From positions 1 to 8,069 of the forward strand of contig JAODMA010000218.1 in the NCBI GenBank assembly GCA_025464545.1: a stretch of 8,069 bases of DNA. The letters run 5' to 3'. The DNA is from Arthrobacter sp. Its GTDB lineage: Bacteria > Actinomycetota > Actinomycetes > Actinomycetales > Micrococcaceae. The notes beneath the pieces are model-generated. The model was given only the letters and a program-made list of their open reading frames with translations. It did not search any database and was not told where the DNA came from. The position numbers and the translations under genes are program-made. Below are positions 1-5,179 of the stretch, piece by piece. The stretch's first letter is position 1. Each line of letters opens with the position of its first letter.

Positions 1-170
1 GTCCGAATTCATGAACGCGGAGGGCATGGACGATATAGATGGTGCGCGAGTGAGCCGCGGTCAGGCAGATCAGCTGGCGACCGGCCAGGGGGCAGCGGGA
101 AACACGGCGGCGCGGACCTGACCGTGGCTCCTCTCCACGCCTGAGTAAGGGCCGGCCCGGTCGCGCGCCG
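1..170. other. Left-edge stretch with no assignable gene
   Basis: These bases lie beyond the stop of the last tad-locus gene. Several frames are open to the window edge. On the plus strand, frame 2 ends at a TGA near 116-118 and frame 1 ends at a TGA at 142-144; one minus-strand frame is open throughout. None gives a peptide I recognise, and third-position composition does not clearly favour one. In other actinobacteria a DEAD/DEAH helicase gene lies near Rv3654c-type genes, but I see no helicase C-terminal motif here. A plus-strand gene end converging on the tad locus is possible but unsupported. Confidence 0.3.
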
Positions 171-569
171 CTACGGCACGGTCTCCGGGGGTGGCGGGCC
201 GGCGCGGGCGAGTCCGGTGGCCCGCCCGAACATTGTGCCGGCGTCGAGCCGCGTCCGGACCTGAACGGTTTCCCCTGCCCCCTCGGAACAGCTCACGACC
301 CTTGCCTTGTGCCGCCGCGCGACCTCGTCAGCAACTGCGCAGGGCTCGCCGTCAGTGATCCCCCGGGCCGCGTCCGCAGCCGCCAGCGCCGCCAGGTCGG
401 CCGCTGCCGTCGCCCGGGACGCCATCATTGCTGCCTGCGCCAGCAGCGCGATCAAGACCGCCGCCGTAAGTAGGACCAGCCCCAGGGCGAGCGCCAGGAC
501 CGTTCCCGAGCCGCGGTCGGGGTGCTGCAGCCGCCCCGGCCCCACAGGGACAGCCGGGGGCTGCTTCAC
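171..569 (-). CDS. Rv3654c-like / TadE-like secreted or pilus-associated protein
   Basis: The predicted protein has 132 residues and is the last gene of the tad locus. Residues 18-22 (DRGSG) lead into one hydrophobic segment at about 23-46. This is followed by the Ala-rich stretch ASRATAAADLAALAAA (50-65), typical of the Rv3654c family ('helicase/secretion neighborhood TadE-like'). Two cysteines, C77 and C94, could form a disulphide outside the membrane. The start chosen is GTG at 569, because it overlaps the TGA of the upstream TadE gene in a GTGA; an ATG at 674 would overlap that gene by 109 nt. The helix resembles a prepilin helix, but the residue five after G20 is Leu, not Glu, so it may not be processed or polymerised like a pilin. 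The exact role of this family is not established. A minor pilus component or export partner is the best inference. Confidence 0.8.
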   Translation of the reverse strand: MKQPPAVPVGPGRLQHPDRGSGTVLALALGLVLLTAAVLIALLAQAAMMASRATAAADLAALAAADAARGITDGEPCAVADEVARRHKARVVSCSEGAGETVQVRTRLDAGTMFGRATGLARAGPPPPETVP

Positions 570-1096
570 CAACCCAGCCCCACCGGGTGGTGGATACGCA
601 CCGGTACGACCCGGACAGGAGCCGCCGCCCGGGCGGACTCTCGCCGCGCCCACGCTCGGGCGGAGAGAGTCCACGGCACCAGCGAACCGACGGCGCCCTG
701 CACCCGGCCGGAGACCGTGACACTGCTCCAGTCGCCTTCGGAGGTGACCGCCGTCCCGGAGGCTTCCCCGGCGAGCCGGCGCACGATCCCGTCAATGGCA
801 GCAGGGCTGTCGCCCCGGGCGAGGGCACGCGCACCCGCCCGGGCGGCTTCCTCGAAGCGGAGCTGCGTCACCCCGGCGGCCGAGCCGGCCAGAACCATGG
901 CCAGCAGGAGGATGACAGCAGGCAGGGCCACGGCAAATTCGGCGGTGATCGCGCCGTGGCCGCTACCGCCTGCGGCACCCGGCCGCGGCTGGAGGCGGCC
1001 GTCTGCGGGTGGAGAGCCGGCTCCTCGGGATGCCCGGCGTTGCGGCGGGAACGGCCGCCCGGGCGCGGCCGCGGTGCCGGGTCGTTCACGCGTCAT
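566..1096 (-). CDS. TadE-family minor pilin (Rv3655c-like)
   Basis: The predicted protein has 176 residues. The diagnostic part is GHGAITAEFAVALP (46-59) followed by a hydrophobic helix to about residue 73. This is a type IV prepilin-like site, with cleavage expected after G48 and Glu at +5 (E53). The amphipathic stretch QLRFEEAARAGARALARGD (78-96) is typical of actinobacterial TadE proteins. TadE-like proteins are minor pilins processed by the prepilin peptidase and needed for Flp pilus assembly. The ATG at 1096 overlaps the stop of the DUF4244 pilin in an ATGA. There is no good ribosome site in front of it, so translation is probably coupled. The 48-residue Pro/Arg/Gly-rich leader is long for a prepilin; a later non-ATG start is possible. 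The stop at 566 forms a GTGA overlap with the next gene. Confidence 0.85.
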   Translation of the reverse strand: MTRERPGTAAAPGRPFPPQRRASRGAGSPPADGRLQPRPGAAGGSGHGAITAEFAVALPAVILLLAMVLAGSAAGVTQLRFEEAARAGARALARGDSPAAIDGIVRRLAGEASGTAVTSEGDWSSVTVSGRVQGAVGSLVPWTLSARAWARRESARAAAPVRVVPVRIHHPVGLGW

Positions 1097-1377
1097 GGCA
1101 ACGCGAGTGCCGTACGGATGAGATTGAGCAGGAACCCTCGGACCTCGTCACTGCGCATGATGAACACAAGCACCCCGGCGAAGCCCACGGCGGCCAGGGT
1201 GGCGATGGCGTACTCGGCAGTCGCCATTCCGGCTTCGGAAACGTTAGGCTTCCTTCTTCGGCTGCCGTGGATCGGGGCGGCGGGGCGGGCGCCGGGATAA
1301 ATTTCAATAACCTCCGCAGTTCCTACGTCGGCGGGGCCACCGCGGTTTTCCGCCGGGGCTTCTCGGTAAATCGACAT
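1093..1377 (-). CDS. DUF4244 Flp-like pilin subunit
   Basis: The predicted protein has 94 residues. Its core, EAGMATAEYAIATLAAVGFA (48-67), is the hallmark of the actinobacterial DUF4244 family found in tad loci, and it has Flp-prepilin form. Cleavage is expected after G50, Glu is at +5 (E55) followed by Tyr56, and a single hydrophobic helix runs to about residue 75. A short charged, then hydrophobic tail ends the protein. It is the likeliest major fibre subunit in this window. The start is ATG at 1377, preceded by AAGGAAA at 1388-1382 with 6-nt spacing after AGGA. The same frame is open upstream to an ATG at 1641, but that would run through the terminator hairpin and encode low-complexity sequence. 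The 50-residue leader before the cleavage site is long compared with classical Flp pilins. It overlaps the TadE gene by 4 nt. Confidence 0.87.
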   Translation of the reverse strand: MSIYREAPAENRGGPADVGTAEVIEIYPGARPAAPIHGSRRRKPNVSEAGMATAEYAIATLAAVGFAGVLVFIMRSDEVRGFLLNLIRTALALP

Positions 1378-1589
1378 GTGCTTTCCTTTCAAAGGTCCGG
1401 CTGGATCGCCGGCTCCTTCGACTCTCCCTGCTCCCGCTTGGCCCGGTAAGTCCGAAGAACACCCAAGTGGAAAACAGTGCCATCCAACAGGGTGTGGAGG
1501 AGCACTTGAGCCGGTCAGCCAGGGCGCCAGCTCCGGCTCCGCCGGAAAGGCCGGGCCAACGCCGGCTCCGCCGGGTGCAGGACATGAGA
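1378..1589 (-). promoter_or_regulatory. Leader region of the pilin gene cluster
   Basis: About 210 nt separate the terminator hairpin from the DUF4244 pilin start. Because a terminator precedes it, the pilin-tadE-Rv3654c group probably needs a promoter here. I could not find a convincing -35/-10 pair. The region carries a 13-bp element, CCGGCTCCGCCGG, twice (1533-1545 and 1562-1574, starts 29 bp apart). Each copy is an inverted repeat with 5-bp arms and could fold in RNA. The ribosome binding site AAGGAAA lies at 1388-1382. Open frames here on both strands have low-complexity content and no recognisable protein. Confidence 0.4.
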
Positions 1590-1634
1590 AAGGCCTCCTA
1601 GCCATTGGCGGTGCGCACCAGGCTAAGAGGCCTT
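1590..1634 (-). terminator. Hairpin terminator behind the secreted repeat protein gene
   Basis: The arms at 1621-1634 and 1590-1603 pair over 14 bp. On the minus strand the only non-Watson-Crick position is a U-G wobble, so the stem is effectively complete in minus-strand RNA, whereas plus-strand RNA would have an A-C mismatch. The 17-nt loop (1604-1620) contains the palindrome GTGCGCAC. The stem is followed on the minus strand by a short U-rich run (CCUUUCUC), weaker than a classical U-tract. It starts about 40 nt after the stop at 1675. The likely role is intrinsic or factor-assisted termination of the secreted-protein transcript, insulating it from the pilin genes. Confidence 0.7.
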
Positions 1635-1674
1635 CAATCATCGAGTGGACTCGGCGTCTGTCCGGCTCAGCGCC

Positions 1675-3525
1675 CTATCGGAGGAAGTATCCCGCGACGT
1701 CGGCGATGAGCTGGGAGCTTCCGAGGGAGCGGTTGAACAACGAAACCCGGCCGTCAGAGCCAACCGGGACGGCGACCAGGTTCGGAACTGTCTGTGCCTT
1801 GGTGAAGTTCAGGTTGGATGCGTTGGGTCGCGTCGTGCCGGAAGCATAGGCGGTGACGAAACCGATATCCTTGGGCTCCGTGACGGTCAGGTTGAAGACG
1901 ACGGCGGAGATGTTAGCGGGAACTCCGTTGGCGCCGGCGACACGGAAGGCAACCGCTGCATCCGCCGCAGCGGGTGAAGCATTCCTGGTGTCCAGTGCCC
2001 GGGTGGGCCCGATCGCTTTGAAGGCACCCGAGGCCGTCGGGTTTCCGGGAAGGTAGTAGCCGTTGACATCCGCGACGAGGTGGGTGGCACCATCGGAGCG
2101 GTTGAATAGCGTCACCTTTCCGTCTGCCCCGACCGGAACGGTCACCAGGTTCGGCACGATCTGGCCCTCGACGAAGTTCAGGTTGGAAGCGCTGGGACGT
2201 GCCGCGCCGGAGGCATAGGCCGTGATGAAACCGACTGCGCGGGCCTCTGCCACGGTGAGGTTGAAGACCACCGCTGCCGCCCCGGCAGGGATACCGGCGG
2301 CCCCTGCAACTTGGAGGGACACCGTTGAGTCCGCACCCGCGGGTTCGGCATTCCGGGTGTCGAGGATCCGGGACGGGGCCAGCGACCGGAACGAACCCGG
2401 TGTGGATGGCGTACCGGTGATGTAGTAGCCGGTCACATCAGCGATCAGCTGGGAGCTCCCATCAGATCGGTTGAAGAGCGTGACCTTTCCGTCGGCCCCC
2501 ACCGGGACCGTCACAAGGTTCGGCACTGTTTGGCCTTTGGTGAAATTTAGGTTGGAGGCATTCGGGCGTCCGGTGCCCGAGGCATAGGCTGAGACAAAAC
2601 CCGCGGACCGCGGCGACGTGACCGTCAAGTTGAACACCACAGATGCCACCTTCGCCGGTATGCCCCTTACGCCGGCGACTTGGAATGACACTGCGGAATC
2701 AGCAGCCACGGGCGAGGAAGTCCTGGTGTCGAGCATCCGGGTGGGAGTAATCGGGGCAAAGGTTCCGGGCTGGCCCGCCACTCCCTTCGAGCTCTTGATG
2801 ATGACGTCGTCGATGTAGATATCGCCTGCCTGCCGCCGGTGCTCAGCTCCCAGCTGCACCGCCGACACTGTGTCAACGTCGATTGCGACCTGGCGGCTGG
2901 TAAAGACCAGCTTGTCGTCGAACCAGATCTCCACGGTGGTCGCGGCCCCGTTGGCGACTGCGTGCAGGGTCAAGTGGTGCCAGCTGCTCAGCTTTACGGT
3001 GGGCACCAGCCGGGTGTACGTAGGGGTCCCGGTTGGGGACGCGACCCGGAGCCAAAGTGGGCCGATTCCGTTATTGGAACGATAGACGTCGAGGACCCTG
3101 GTGCCGTCGGTGAAGAACCGGAAGTAGGGAACGTTGTTGCCGTCGACGCCCTTCGCGGTGACGTTGAACCAGCCGTCAGCGTAAACGTCCTTGCTGCCGG
3201 CCGGCAGAGGCGTGGAAAAATTCGCCAGGGAGCCGGCCGCGGTGGTCACGTGCAGCTTGGCGGCGCACTTACCGGCGTGGGCAGTTACGTCGGAAACCGT
3301 GGCCGTGCCTGACCCCGCAGTGACGGGAGCCCCGAAGCCAGTCGCTGCGATCGTTTGGGCCTCGAAACTGGTCGCCAGCACTGTTGTGCCCGGATAGTTG
3401 TTGGTGGGTGCCGGCGTCGCGGGGGCGCAGGTAACGGCGTGCGCCGGGGTGGCACCAACCGCCAGCCCTGCCACCACCAACAGATTCAGCGCCGCGATTG
3501 TGCCGGCCCTTCGCAGTCGAATCAT
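1675..3525 (-). CDS. Secreted protein: apparent LamG-like domain plus three 123-residue repeats
   Basis: The predicted protein has 616 residues. A Sec signal peptide with basic residues R3, R5 and R6, a hydrophobic core at about 9-24, and an ATPAHA site predicts cleavage after A30. Residues of about 44-245 look like a concanavalin A/LamG-type beta-sandwich (TTVLATSFE near 47-55, then YADGWFNV, SSWHHLTLHAV and IYIDDVIIK strands). The only mature cysteines are C33 and C87. Three tandem repeats follow at 253-375, 376-498 and 499-616, each with LDTR, VVFNLTV, AYASG, SNLNF, VPNLV, LFNRS and a closing ADV.GY motif. Such repeats occur in secreted actinobacterial proteins and wall hydrolases, but I see no catalytic domain. 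There is no LPXTG motif or C-terminal membrane segment, so it is released or held non-covalently. ATG 3525 was chosen because AGGGGG lies 7 nt upstream and the signal peptide begins there; an ATG at 3744 would overlap tadC. Carbohydrate binding or adhesion is inference. GC appears lower than in the flanking tad genes. Confidence 0.85.
   Translation of the reverse strand: MIRLRRAGTIAALNLLVVAGLAVGATPAHAVTCAPATPAPTNNYPGTTVLATSFEAQTIAATGFGAPVTAGSGTATVSDVTAHAGKCAAKLHVTTAAGSLANFSTPLPAGSKDVYADGWFNVTAKGVDGNNVPYFRFFTDGTRVLDVYRSNNGIGPLWLRVASPTGTPTYTRLVPTVKLSSWHHLTLHAVANGAATTVEIWFDDKLVFTSRQVAIDVDTVSAVQLGAEHRRQAGDIYIDDVIIKSSKGVAGQPGTFAPITPTRMLDTRTSSPVAADSAVSFQVAGVRGIPAKVASVVFNLTVTSPRSAGFVSAYASGTGRPNASNLNFTKGQTVPNLVTVPVGADGKVTLFNRSDGSSQLIADVTGYYITGTPSTPGSFRSLAPSRILDTRNAEPAGADSTVSLQVAGAAGIPAGAAAVVFNLTVAEARAVGFITAYASGAARPSASNLNFVEGQIVPNLVTVPVGADGKVTLFNRSDGATHLVADVNGYYLPGNPTASGAFKAIGPTRALDTRNASPAAADAAVAFRVAGANGVPANISAVVFNLTVTEPKDIGFVTAYASGTTRPNASNLNFTKAQTVPNLVAVPVGSDGRVSLFNRSLGSSQLIADVAGYFLR
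1678..2769 (-). repeat. Three tandem coding repeats, 369-bp period
   Basis: Repeat 1 is 2769-2401, repeat 2 is 2400-2032 and repeat 3 is 2031-1678. Repeat 3 lacks only the last five residues of the unit because the protein ends. Aligning the three translations needs no gaps: LDTR, VVFNLTV, AYASG, SNLNF, VPNLV and LFNRS fall at identical unit positions. Units 1 and 3 share more motif residues (PNASNLNFTK, GSSQLIADV) than either shares with unit 2. DNA is also similar between copies, for example around the LFNRS codons. This is consistent with duplication within the gene followed by divergence. Confidence 0.9.
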
Positions 3526-3584
3526 TGATCTGCCCCCTGCCTGGACTTCAAACTCCCGATTATTTTTTGCAGACGTACCGAGAT
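3526..3584 (-). promoter_or_regulatory. Candidate promoter and ribosome site of the secreted protein gene
   Basis: The minus strand carries AATAAT (3564-3559), five of six matches to TATAAT, inside an A-rich run that stands out in this GC-rich DNA. It lies 33 nt upstream of the ATG at 3525, giving an expected transcript start near 3552 and a leader of about 27 nt. That leader contains AGGGGG at 3538-3533, 7 nt before the ATG. The -35 region is poor (GGTATC or similar), so this may be an activator-dependent or -10-dominated promoter. The geometry supports independent transcription of this gene. Confidence 0.45.
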
Positions 3585-3622
3585 ACCGGACGCCCTGAGC
3601 GGGTGGGTCACGCACGAGGGCG

Positions 3623-3655
3623 CTCGTACTGCGATGCCTACCGCACAGTACCGAG
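3623..3655. promoter_or_regulatory. Imperfect inverted repeat between tadC and the secreted protein gene
   Basis: CTCGTACTGCG (3623-3633) faces CGCACAGTACCGAG (3642-3655), an inverted repeat with small bulges and a loop of about 8 nt. The half-site GTACCGAG at 3648-3655 recurs exactly at 3575-3582, just upstream of the candidate -10. It may be an operator or a weak terminator for the upstream tad genes. No U-tract follows on the minus strand, which makes the terminator reading less likely. Confidence 0.3.
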
Positions 3656-3677
3656 GGGCGCTTTGGAAAACCTTGAA

Positions 3678-4289
3678 TCAGCCGGGGATCATCGCCAGGA
3701 GCACGGGCAGGATGCCGAGACACACAAAGGCCGGCAGGGAGCAAAGACCCAGCGGTACGACGAGCTTCACGCCAAGAGCAGCGGCCTGTTTCTCCGCGGC
3801 CCTGAAGCGTTCCCGGCGGATCCGGGCCGCTTGCGCGTACAGAACGGCGGACGAGGGTGCCCCGGTCAGGGCGGCGAATCCGAGGGCGTCCTGTAAGTCC
3901 AGCAGCCGCGGTGATCGGATGTTCGAACTGCGCCAGGCGGCGTCCCAGTCGGCACCGATGGCCAGCGCGGACACCACCGGGCGAAGCGGGACGCGGAACT
4001 CCTGGGCGGAGAGACCCGTGACGAGTTCCAGAGCCCGTCCGAGACCCGACCCCGCGTCCAGCATCGCCCCGATCAGTTCGAGCATCATGGCCGTGTCGCC
4101 AAGGCCCGCGGCGTCAGCCTTTCCGTCCTCGCCGTGGCCCGTCCCCGGGGCTCCGCCCGGCCCTGCACGCCAGGGTTCGTGCTGACTCCGCCGGAGCCGT
4201 TGCCTGGCCTCCTTGCGATCGCCAAGGGCCACCGCAGTGGCCCCCGCCAGCAGTACGGCGACGGCGAGGCCGGCCAGCTCGGCAGTCAT
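3678..4289 (-). CDS. tadC: TadC-like pilus assembly platform membrane protein
   Basis: The predicted protein has 203 residues and is the second inner-membrane platform protein of the Tad machine. It has an N-terminal membrane segment at about 5-22 and a variable Gly-rich charged linker. A short T2SSF-type helical region follows (MMLELIGAMLDAGSGLGRAL, 68-87), with TGAPSSAVL and basic ARIRRERFRAAEKQ helices at about 142-168. The C-terminal segment GVKLVVPLGLCSLPAFVCLG (173-192) and the following LPVLLAM are characteristic of TadC/GspF-like proteins. It should pair with TadB in the membrane and be acted on by TadA. Start ATG 4289 overlaps the TadB stop as ATGA; upstream in-frame sequence is an antisense-like shadow of tadB. 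It is shorter than proteobacterial TadC, as is usual in actinobacteria. It is the last gene before the locus is interrupted by the secreted-protein gene. Confidence 0.87.
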   Translation of the reverse strand: MTAELAGLAVAVLLAGATAVALGDRKEARQRLRRSQHEPWRAGPGGAPGTGHGEDGKADAAGLGDTAMMLELIGAMLDAGSGLGRALELVTGLSAQEFRVPLRPVVSALAIGADWDAAWRSSNIRSPRLLDLQDALGFAALTGAPSSAVLYAQAARIRRERFRAAEKQAAALGVKLVVPLGLCSLPAFVCLGILPVLLAMIPG

Positions 4290-5179
4290 TTCGTGTGTCC
4301 GGCCGCTGACCGGACGAGCCTGGCTGACCAGATCCGTCCGGCGGCTGTGAGGCCAACGCCGGCCGAGAGCGCCGCCAGGCCTGCCGGCTCCCCCAGCAGG
4401 ATGTTTATCGGGTCCACGCCCAGCATCATGCCCAGTCCCAATCCGAGGACGGGCAGCCAGCCGAGCAGACGAACGGTGGCCCGGGGGCCGGCAAGGGCTG
4501 TCTGCCGTGCCGCCTCCGCGTCCACTTCGGCCTCGAGCTGGGCGGCGAAGCGCGTCAAAACGTCGGCCAGCGGACAGCCGCTCGCCTCCGCCACGTCGAA
4601 GCACACGGCGAACTCGATCCAGGCACCGCGTTCCCGGTCGTCTGCACGGCTTCCCGGCGCCGCACGGGCAACCCGGACAGAGGCGGCCCTCCGGATGGCC
4701 TCCCCCACAGGGGCTCCGCACCTCGCGGCAGCACGGGCTGCGGCGAGGCTGGCACGGGAGGCCGGGGCGAGCGTTGCGTGCCGAGCATCGGACGTACTCC
4801 GGCCCGGCGGAGGCTCGACGCCGTAGAGCAGCCACAGCTCATCCCAGAGCAGCGCGGGGGCTCGGCCCCCTCTGAGCAGCGCGGCCGACTGCTGGACCAG
4901 CAGTGCCATCGGTACGAAGGTCGGCCCGGGCTGCGTCCAGATCAAAGGGTGCAGGCGGCGGAGCGCCGGCAGGCCCAGCGTGCCGCGCCGCGGGGCAGTC
5001 TCGCGGCCCGGGGCTGGCCCCGCGCCAGCCCCAGGTTCCGGGCGGGAGTCGGCATAGCCGCGCGCCGCCCCCCTCGGAGGCGGGGCGAGCCGTATCCGGA
5101 GCCGCCGGCTGGGGCCACGGGTCGGCGAAAGTGCCAACCAGACAGCGAGCGCCAACACTCCGACCAGGGCGGGCGTCAC
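4286..5179 (-). CDS. tadB: TadB-like pilus assembly platform membrane protein
   Basis: The predicted protein has 297 residues. An N-terminal membrane segment at 4-18 is followed by an Arg/Pro/Gly-rich linker to about residue 75, then a T2SSF-type helical domain at about 92-225. Within it, ARAAARCGAPVGEAIRRAA and FAVCFDVAEASGCPLADVLT show the typical paired helices. Two membrane segments at about 236-255 and 264-285 follow, including GWLPVLGLGLGMMLGVDP, a form common in actinobacterial TadB. The role is to form, with TadC, the membrane platform on which TadA drives pilin assembly. The start is GTG 5179, forming a GTGA with the TadA stop. The frame stays open upstream to 5557, but that part overlaps tadA and encodes Arg/Gly-rich sequence without homology. 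The linker is rich in Pro and Gly and may be flexible. Confidence 0.87.
   Translation of the reverse strand: MTPALVGVLALAVWLALSPTRGPSRRLRIRLAPPPRGAARGYADSRPEPGAGAGPAPGRETAPRRGTLGLPALRRLHPLIWTQPGPTFVPMALLVQQSAALLRGGRAPALLWDELWLLYGVEPPPGRSTSDARHATLAPASRASLAAARAAARCGAPVGEAIRRAASVRVARAAPGSRADDRERGAWIEFAVCFDVAEASGCPLADVLTRFAAQLEAEVDAEAARQTALAGPRATVRLLGWLPVLGLGLGMMLGVDPINILLGEPAGLAALSAGVGLTAAGRIWSARLVRSAAGHTK

Noticed and set aside
1..170. Possible 3' end of a DEAD/DEAH helicase gene, as seen near Rv3654c-type genes elsewhere
   Set aside because: No frame shows helicase C-terminal motifs; the visible peptides are not recognisable.
1304..1585. A 93-codon minus-strand frame in the pilin leader containing a short hydrophobic stretch
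   Set aside because: It overlaps the DUF4244 pilin gene in another frame, has no ribosome site that I can see, and the rest is low-complexity Arg/Ser sequence. Leader RNA is a better explanation.
1378..1641. Upstream extension of the DUF4244 pilin to an ATG at 1641
   Set aside because: The extension would run through the terminator hairpin and adds 88 residues of Pro/Gly-rich sequence. The ATG at 1377 has a good ribosome site.
1675..3525. Secreted protein as a peptidoglycan amidase or glycoside hydrolase
   Set aside because: Similar repeats occur in such enzymes, but no catalytic domain or active-site pattern is seen; the N-terminal region looks like a beta-sandwich binding domain.
1590..3584. 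Secreted-gene cassette as a transposon or integrated element
   Set aside because: No transposase, integrase, terminal inverted repeats or target-site duplication were seen at its borders.
3526..3744. Upstream extension of the secreted protein to an ATG at 3744
   Set aside because: It overlaps tadC and would bury the signal peptide. The ATG at 3525 has a ribosome site and starts exactly at the signal peptide.
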